NCBI GenBank assembly: GCA_904501675.1
Contig: CAJGCL010000023.1
Location: forward strand, 1-20,106
Direction: 5' to 3'
From: Clostridiaceae bacterium
GTDB taxonomy: Bacteria; Bacillota; Clostridia; Oscillospirales; Acutalibacteraceae
Length of the DNA stretch: 20,106 nt
Part shown: positions 15,744-20,106 of the stretch, piece by piece
Position numbering within the stretch: the stretch's first letter is position 1
Layout: every line of letters starts with the position of its first letter
Position numbers and translations under genes: made by a program
Notes under the pieces: generated by a model
Told to the model about the DNA's origin: nothing
Database searches by the model: none
What the model saw: the letters and a program-made list of their open reading frames with translations, nothing else

Positions 15744-15792
15744 TGCCACAAAACTGCAATAAATGCACGTGTTTTTTGGTTGTTTTGTGGCA
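15744..15792. repeat. 11-bp inverted repeat with a 27-bp centre
   Basis: TGCCACAAAAC (15744-15754) and GTTTTGTGGCA (15782-15792) are exact reverse complements. A third partial copy, TTTGTGG, lies at 15722-15728. It is about 45 bp upstream of the argG -35 box. On the - strand the second arm is followed by TTTTA, so it could also be a long-loop terminator. Confidence 0.75.
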
Positions 15793-15837
15793 AACGAACA
15801 AAAATAACACCACGAGGAATCTTTGTATTATAATTGT

Positions 15838-15902
15838 ATATATGCAAAATTTATGCATAAAAAATGCATATATGCAGAATTTTTGCATTCTGCATATATG
15901 CG
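15838..15902. repeat. TGCATA-rich palindromic block
   Basis: The hexamer TATGCA or its complement TGCATA recurs at short spacing, with self-complementary units such as TGCATATATGCA. Several alternative hairpins can form; the strongest is the terminator at 15859-15901. Confidence 0.7.
15859..15901 (-). terminator. Terminator of the secreted phosphoesterase gene
   Basis: On the - strand a perfect 15-bp stem, GCATATATGCAGAAT with its complement (15866-15880 and 15887-15901), a 6-base loop, then A and six T (15864-15859). It lies 17 bases after the stop of the - strand gene. The stem is AT-rich but long. Confidence 0.85.
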
Positions 15903-15918
15903 AATTATAATTATTTAA

Positions 15919-17103
15919 TTATTCAACTACAATGCCGCCTAACATATTTCTGAAAATGTTAAGAAGGAAGCCAAAAATTTTCTCAAAATAGTAGTTGAAT
16001 GTGTAACTGAACTCGTTTCTGTCTCCGCCGTGGTGGCCAAGGTTAGATTCAGGATTCTGAGCAAGCTCGTTAGCTGTAAGAAGGTATGTTGAATATTCCC
16101 ATGTGTTGCTTTCATCAAGCTCAATTACGCGAGCACCCTGAATGAAGTTGTTGTAATATGAGTCATATGTGCAACCTGGTGCCATAATCATATCAATACC
16201 ATCACAAGTTGCAATAAATCCGTTAACGTGGTCATGGCCGCAAACAAGACCAAGAACATCGCCACCTGCTACCATAGCATCCCACTGACCATCATTGCCG
16301 TAACTTGGACAGCATCTCTCAAAAAGGTAGCCATCGTACTGTGTCATATCAGGGATAAAAGAATATATTGTTCCGTCCTGGAAGTTCATTGTTGCTTCAC
16401 CAAGCTTAACCTCTGAAGGAAGGAAAATCTTTTCGCAAGGCTCCTGAGGAATAATGTGCTGGAAGGCAATAGAAGGAACAACCTCACCGCCGTTTTCAGC
16501 AGTCATTTCATCGCGAACCTTGTTATACCACTCAATCTGGTCTTCACGAACCCAGTCATAACCGAGCCATTCACCACCTGAAGTGCGTACATAGTCGCCA
16601 CAGTCGAACATCCAAAGGTTGAAAGCAAGCTTTGAACCATCGCTTGAAAGAATAGGAAGGTTATGTGTACCAGCACCATGTATTGAAGGATCTGCATCGT
16701 AACCGAGGAAGCCTTCATATTTCTGATATTCAGCAACAATTTCTTCTCTTGTCATACCGCCAGAATTTTCCTGGTCATGGTTACCTAAAACCATTGTGTA
16801 AGGAACACCTGCTTCAATACAAGGAGCAAGCATCTGCGCGTATGTTCTCTTGTCGTCGTTATTAACATTATCGCCTGTGAAAACAATAAGATCAGGCTTT
16901 GATGCACGGATTGCTTCTTCCATGAAGAAAATCATTTCATCCTGCATAGGATAGTCTGTCTGTACGTCAGCAAGAACAAGAATCTTGAACTTACCGTTTT
17001 CATCAAATCTTAACTGCGCATCACTCTTATAGCTTGCGAAACCAATGCTTGCTACAGAGAAAGTCATAACAACAGCTAAAACAATTGCTAAGAGTTTTTT
17101 CAT
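15919..17103 (-). CDS. Secreted calcineurin-like metallophosphoesterase
   Basis: A 394-residue phosphoesterase with a classic signal peptide: MKK, a hydrophobic core to about residue 20, and a likely cut after FAS (residue 24). Metal-ligand motifs occur in order: ADVQTD (Asp46, Gln48), GDNVNND (77-83), GNHD (107-110), a His in FQHIIP (His216) and GHDH (289-292). The GDN and DxQ pattern resembles the Dcr2/YkoQ-like branch of purple-acid-type enzymes, but substrate is not known. The last 30 residues (KIFGFLLNIF and on) are hydrophobic or amphipathic and may hold the protein at the membrane. The ATG at 17103 has AAAGGGAG upstream; an earlier ATG at 17127 has no site and would spoil the signal peptide. 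Its promoter overlaps the end of murD. Confidence 0.9.
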   Translation of the reverse strand: MKKLLAIVLAVVMTFSVASIGFASYKSDAQLRFDENGKFKILVLADVQTDYPMQDEMIFFMEEAIRASKPDLIVFTGDNVNNDDKRTYAQMLAPCIEAGVPYTMVLGNHDQENSGGMTREEIVAEYQKYEGFLGYDADPSIHGAGTHNLPILSSDGSKLAFNLWMFDCGDYVRTSGGEWLGYDWVREDQIEWYNKVRDEMTAENGGEVVPSIAFQHIIPQEPCEKIFLPSEVKLGEATMNFQDGTIYSFIPDMTQYDGYLFERCCPSYGNDGQWDAMVAGGDVLGLVCGHDHVNGFIATCDGIDMIMAPGCTYDSYYNNFIQGARVIELDESNTWEYSTYLLTANELAQNPESNLGHHGGDRNEFSYTFNYYFEKIFGFLLNIFRNMLGGIVVE

Positions 17104-17141
17104 AATAATCTCCCTTTGTTTTAACAAATTCTGTAAACTAT

Positions 17142-17170
17142 ATTATATACCTACTAAATCAATTTGTCAA
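17142..17170 (-). promoter_or_regulatory. Consensus promoter inside the end of murD
   Basis: On the - strand TTGACA (17165-17170), 17 bp, TATAAT (17142-17147): a perfect sigma-A match. The -35 box spells Leu-Thr codons just before the murD stop, and it drives the phosphoesterase at 17103. Confidence 0.92.
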
Positions 17171-18472
17171 TTCATTCACAAGTTTCTTGAAATGCTTACC
17201 CTTTTCCTCAAAATTCTTGTAGAAATTATAGCTTGCTGCCGCAGGCGAGAAAAGGCATGACATGCCTTTTTCGGTACATTCATTGCAAATTGAAACTGCA
17301 TCCGCCATATCCTCAGCACAGAACATATTTTTATTGCAACCCATTTTTCTCAGTTCAGCAATAATGTTATGTCCTGTTTCAGGAAGGCCAACAAGATTAT
17401 TCACATCTGATGTATTAAGGAAATCTATAAAATCCTTATAATCTATTCCCCTGTCAAGACCACCAAAAAGAAGTGTATCCACGTTACCGAGAGCCTTCAC
17501 AGCGCCCATAACAGCAGTGGGAATAGTAGCAATACTATCGTTGTAGTATTTAACACCATCGAAATCGCCAACATATTCCATTCTGTGTTCAATACCGCCA
17601 AAGCCTTTTATTGCTTGCCTTGCTGCATCATCACTTACACCGAAAACACGGGCAGCCGCAAGAGCATATGCAATATCCTGACGGTTATGTTCGCCTTTAA
17701 GATGCTCCGTAGATTTCCATAGCTCATTAACAAATTCATCATTCTGAGCATCGGTAAAGGTTACAGGTTTTCCGTTACCATCAACAATAACCTCATCCCA
17801 ATCAACAACACCGGTTAAATTCTGTTCGGGATTATAGATAACCCTATCACCCGGCTTCTGATAACGAGCAATATTGAGCTTAGCATTAACATATCCTTCA
17901 AAACCTGTTTTGTAATGGTCAAGATGCTCCTGATAAATATTAACAAGTACCGCAACGCGAGGACTTGCAGTTGTAAACTCCAACTGGTGAGAGGACATTT
18001 CAATAACTGCAACTAAATCTTCGCCCTCGTCCGCTTTCTCAAACACAGGTACACCTATATTACCGATAAGGCAAGTATTTACGCCACCTGCTCTGAGAAT
18101 TTCGTAAATAAGCGTAGATGTTGTTGTTTTACCCTTCGAACCTGTAATGCCTACAACAGTTGGTTTACAGAATCTTAAAAACATATCTGTCTGGCAGGTT
18201 ATTTCAGTTGTTTCGGGGTACATATTGTCTTCAAGGAACGCAATTCCGGGGCTTTTGAAAACAATATCAAATTCCCTTAAATGTTCAAGATAATCATCGT
18301 CATAAATAAGACTTACGTTACTGTCATCTATCTGAGGCTTATTCATATCCCCGATAGTAAGTTCTTTTTCCGGCAGATGCTTTCTTATATAGTTGTAAGT
18401 AGATTTCCCCTCTCTGCCAAAGCCGAGAATAAGAACCTTTTTATCTTTGATATAATCTATTATTCCGGACAA
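17159..18472 (-). CDS. murD: UDP-N-acetylmuramoyl-alanine glutamate ligase (MurD family)
   Basis: Mur ligase that adds glutamate to UDP-MurNAc-L-Ala in the cytoplasm during peptidoglycan synthesis. The 437-residue protein has an N-terminal Rossmann domain (VLILGFGREGKS), the ATP loop GITGSKGKTTT (about 108-118), NIYQEHLDHY with metal-binding His, the carbamylated lysine in AKLNIARYQ, GEHNRQDIAYALAAA, and a C-terminal domain ending SPAAASYNFYKNFEEKG. The sequence around the glutamate site is unusual: NDSIATIP where E. coli has NDSKATN, so the substrate lysine is Ile, and the 'GGdgK' lysine region reads GGLDRG. The start is TTG at 18472, 7 bases after AAAGGGAG; the in-frame TTG at 18490 lies before that site. 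It is 20 bp behind a GGDEF gene and lies apart from any division/cell-wall cluster. Confidence 0.9.
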   Translation of the reverse strand: MSGIIDYIKDKKVLILGFGREGKSTYNYIRKHLPEKELTIGDMNKPQIDDSNVSLIYDDDYLEHLREFDIVFKSPGIAFLEDNMYPETTEITCQTDMFLRFCKPTVVGITGSKGKTTTSTLIYEILRAGGVNTCLIGNIGVPVFEKADEGEDLVAVIEMSSHQLEFTTASPRVAVLVNIYQEHLDHYKTGFEGYVNAKLNIARYQKPGDRVIYNPEQNLTGVVDWDEVIVDGNGKPVTFTDAQNDEFVNELWKSTEHLKGEHNRQDIAYALAAARVFGVSDDAARQAIKGFGGIEHRMEYVGDFDGVKYYNDSIATIPTAVMGAVKALGNVDTLLFGGLDRGIDYKDFIDFLNTSDVNNLVGLPETGHNIIAELRKMGCNKNMFCAEDMADAVSICNECTEKGMSCLFSPAAASYNFYKNFEEKGKHFKKLVNELTN

Positions 18473-18492
18473 TTGAAAGCTCCCTTTCAAAA

Positions 18493-19815
18493 TTATTCTG
18501 CAAAAGCGTAATTATTTTTACCGCTCTTCTTTACGCTGTACATAGCCATATCTGCTTTTTCGTAAAGTTCAGCGTATGTTTCGCCATCTTTTTTATAAAC
18601 AGCAACACCAACACTGCATGTCATTTCTTTATCAGGAATATTCTCTAACCTTATGCTACGACAAATGCGTAAAACATCCTCAGCCGATGCCTCTGCCTTA
18701 CGACAGATAGTTTCTTCATCGTCCGCTTCGCCGCTTATAAACACAACAAATTCCTCGCCACCGACTCTGCCTAACGTATCGTTAGCACCGAAGCGTATGG
18801 AAAGCTTACCTGAAAACTGGCGAAGGAAATCATCACCTTCGTGGTGGCCATATGTATCGTTGAGCTTTTTGAAGTCATCAATATCAACAAACAATAACGC
18901 ACCTACATTATCAGGGTCTGATTTAAGGATTTCAGAAACCTTAAGGCTTGTTGACAGTTTGTTAAGAAAGCCTGTAAGCTGGTCGGTTTCAGCCTGAGAT
19001 ATAAGCCTTGTTCTTTCTTTCTTCTCCTTATCAACATCGGTAATTGTGCCAACAAATCTTGTAGCATTTCCCGTTTCGTTATAAATAACAGCAAATTTAA
19101 TTCTGTGCCAAACGCCATCACCATGGCTATTCGTAATACGAGCATCAAAAACATTGATTTTTTTGCCTGATAATGCATTACTTAGTGCCTCAATAAACAA
19201 TGGCACATCTCTATGGTCAATAATATCACCATATGTAAAGTTCTCTATTGCATTTTCAATTTTTGTTCTTGAACTTACACCACGTATATTCTTTGCTGCA
19301 CACTCAAAAACATCAGCAACAACATCATAGTTGAAAAGCATATTATCGGAAATTTCTTCAACTATTTCATATCTTTCCTTTTCCTCTTCAAGTTGCATCT
19401 GAAGTTTTTTCATATTTGTGATGTCAATGATATTACAAATAAAAACCAAATCTTCTCTTGATACATTTCTTGGTTTGCGTGTAGAAATAAGCGCCCACGC
19501 CTTTTCCCCGCCTTTTTTGTTTATTCTTGTTTCAAATTCTATAATTTCACCGGGCTCATACTGCGTATTCACTTTAGAAACAATATCAATAAAATCAGCC
19601 TGATTAAAAAGATTCATTCTAACTTCCGGATTAAGCTCCTCATACTCGTCTCTCGTATAGCCAAAAACTGAAAAGAAGCCATCATTTGTATAATCAAGCC
19701 TCACTCCATCGGGATGAGGCGAAACAATAGCGACACCCATAACCGCATCTTTTAAAATAGTTTCAAGTGTTTCACGAGATAAATCTTTTTCATAGTCTCC
19801 GCCAATTCTTCTCAT
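18493..19815 (-). CDS. PAS-PAS-GGDEF diguanylate cyclase
   Basis: A 440-residue cytoplasmic sensor enzyme expected to make cyclic di-GMP from two GTP. Residues about 18-135 form a PAS domain (GVAIVSPHPDG, YTNDGFFSVFGYTRDEYEEL), 135-155 a coiled-coil linker (KKLQMQLEEEKERYE), about 155-262 a second PAS-like domain ending GTITDVDKEKK, and 275-440 the GGDEF domain. The catalytic loop is GGEEF (352-356), with metal-binding FVDIDDFK (309-316), NDTYGHHEGDD and KADMAMYSVKKSGKN, so it looks active. In the inhibitory I-site RxxD, Asp346 is present but Arg is Gly (343), so product inhibition through this site is not expected. No membrane segment. ATG at 19815 has GGAGGG 5 bases upstream. The gap to murD is 20 bases, so the two are probably co-transcribed. 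Confidence 0.93.
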   Translation of the reverse strand: MRRIGGDYEKDLSRETLETILKDAVMGVAIVSPHPDGVRLDYTNDGFFSVFGYTRDEYEELNPEVRMNLFNQADFIDIVSKVNTQYEPGEIIEFETRINKKGGEKAWALISTRKPRNVSREDLVFICNIIDITNMKKLQMQLEEEKERYEIVEEISDNMLFNYDVVADVFECAAKNIRGVSSRTKIENAIENFTYGDIIDHRDVPLFIEALSNALSGKKINVFDARITNSHGDGVWHRIKFAVIYNETGNATRFVGTITDVDKEKKERTRLISQAETDQLTGFLNKLSTSLKVSEILKSDPDNVGALLFVDIDDFKKLNDTYGHHEGDDFLRQFSGKLSIRFGANDTLGRVGGEEFVVFISGEADDEETICRKAEASAEDVLRICRSIRLENIPDKEMTCSVGVAVYKKDGETYAELYEKADMAMYSVKKSGKNNYAFAE

Positions 19816-19848
19816 AAGAACCCTCCAGAAAAATATTTTATCAGTATT

Positions 19849-19877
19849 AATATATCATAAAAAAATAACTATAACAA
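19849..19877 (-). promoter_or_regulatory. Probable promoter of the GGDEF-murD unit
   Basis: On the - strand TTGTTA (19872-19877), 17 bp, TATATT (19849-19854), about 34 bases before the GGDEF start codon. Confidence 0.5.
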
Positions 19878-19894
19878 GGATTTTTCAAAAACAC

Positions 19895-19923
19895 TTGAAT
19901 AAATATTATTACTTGTATATAAT
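19895..19923 (+). promoter_or_regulatory. Promoter of the ABC ATPase gene
   Basis: TTGAAT (19895-19900), 17 bp, TATAAT (19918-19923). It reads divergently from the cyclase promoter and leaves an about 55-base leader that contains two TACTTAA copies (19962-19968 and 19972-19978 region). Confidence 0.8.
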
Positions 19924-19984
19924 TTAATATGAGTAATTATGTTAATTGGATTACTTAAAATACTTAATTTCAGCGGAGACTCTT

Positions 19985-20106
19985 ATGTTAGAATTAAAGC
20001 ATATTTCTTTTAATGTTGTCGACGAAAAAGGTGAGAAGGATATTATAAAAGATATTTCTCTCACTGTAGAAGACGGCAAATTTCTTGTTATAACAGGGCC
20101 TAATGG
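19985..20106 (+). CDS. ABC-transporter-type ATPase, N-terminal fragment
   Basis: The window ends after 40 complete codons. The protein starts MLELKHISF, continues with IIKDISLTVEDGKF and reaches VITGPNG, the beginning of the Walker A loop. This is the usual N-terminal arrangement of ABC ATPases (A-loop aromatic Phe9, then Walker A near residue 37). The substrate cannot be told; SufC-like and importer ATPases share this opening. The ATG at 19985 has GCGGAG about 8 bases upstream and a good promoter in front. The rest of the gene and its partners are outside the window. Confidence 0.85.
   Translation, partial: MLELKHISFNVVDEKGEKDIIKDISLTVEDGKFLVITGPN

Larger units (their letters stand above)
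15611..15918. other. Gene-free 308-bp region upstream of argG
   Basis: Contains, from argG outward, the argG leader and ArgR-type box, the argG promoter, a wide-loop inverted repeat (15744-15792) and a TGCATA-rich palindromic block (15838-15902) including the terminator of the upstream - strand gene. The only ORF here (15725-15910 on +, 61 codons) is low-complexity and has no good ribosome site, so I call no gene. Confidence 0.75.

Noticed and set aside
15838..15902. Possible CRISPR or short tandem array.
   Set aside because: Units are only 6-12 bp, palindromic and unevenly spaced, with no spacers and no cas genes.
15725..15910. 61-codon + strand ORF upstream of argG.
   Set aside because: It is cysteine-rich low-complexity sequence produced by the TATGCA repeats and has no Shine-Dalgarno.
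17118..17135. TTTGTT/AACAAA stem after murD as a murD terminator.
   Set aside because: It has six base pairs with a two-base loop and no T-tract, too weak to be called a terminator.

Overview
The window looks like a chromosomal segment of a low-GC Firmicute, most likely an anaerobic clostridial (Oscillospiraceae- or Lachnospiraceae-like) bacterium. The reasons are AT-rich intergenic DNA, purine-rich GGAGG-type ribosome binding sites, sigma-A-type promoters with 17-bp spacers, a T-box leader, and protein sequences of clostridial type. TGA is used as a stop (argB, argC/argH junctions, murD), so the genetic code is standard. The assignment to a group is inference; no rRNA or tRNA is present.

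Region 1 (1-2250, + strand): the 3' part of a T-box riboswitch, probably tryptophan-specific, controls a two-gene trpBA unit that closes with a strong bidirectional terminator. TrpB is canonical. TrpA keeps its catalytic Glu but has lost the usual phosphate-gripping loops, which raises the possibility of an indole-salvaging enzyme. Region 2 (2253-6150, - strand): two carbohydrate-related genes, a cytoplasmic GH2 glycosidase and an unrecognised propeller-plus-helical-toroid protein, separated by a weak terminator-like hairpin. Region 3 (6317-7776, + strand): a divergently transcribed exported metallophosphoesterase with its own strong promoter and terminator, then a small one-helix membrane protein whose Shine-Dalgarno lies in a 12-bp hairpin.

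Region 4 (7640-15700, - strand): a complete arginine operon in the order argG-argH-argC-argJ-argB-argD-argF. It holds every step from N-acetylglutamate to arginine, using the cyclic ArgJ route. A consensus promoter and an ArgR-type box lie in front of argG. The operon's likely terminator lies inside the convergent small membrane gene. Region 5 (15611-15918): a gene-free 308-bp stretch with the arg promoter, an 11-bp wide-loop inverted repeat, and TGCATA-rich palindromes including a 15-bp terminator stem.

Region 6 (15919-19815, - strand): a PAS-PAS-GGDEF diguanylate cyclase only 20 bp upstream of a murD-type ligase (TTG start), followed by a second secreted metallophosphoesterase whose perfect promoter (TTGACA-17-TATAAT) begins inside the last codons of murD. 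Region 7 (19985-end, + strand): the first 40 codons of an ABC-transporter ATPase read divergently from the cyclase.

Most of the window is metabolic and housekeeping content, with no mobile element, CRISPR or obvious defence system. The points worth a second look are the divergent TrpA in an isolated T-box trpBA unit, the cyclase-murD pairing with a substituted MurD substrate site, the terminator embedded in a convergent gene, the hairpin masking a start site, and the unassigned 690-residue protein beside the GH2 enzyme.
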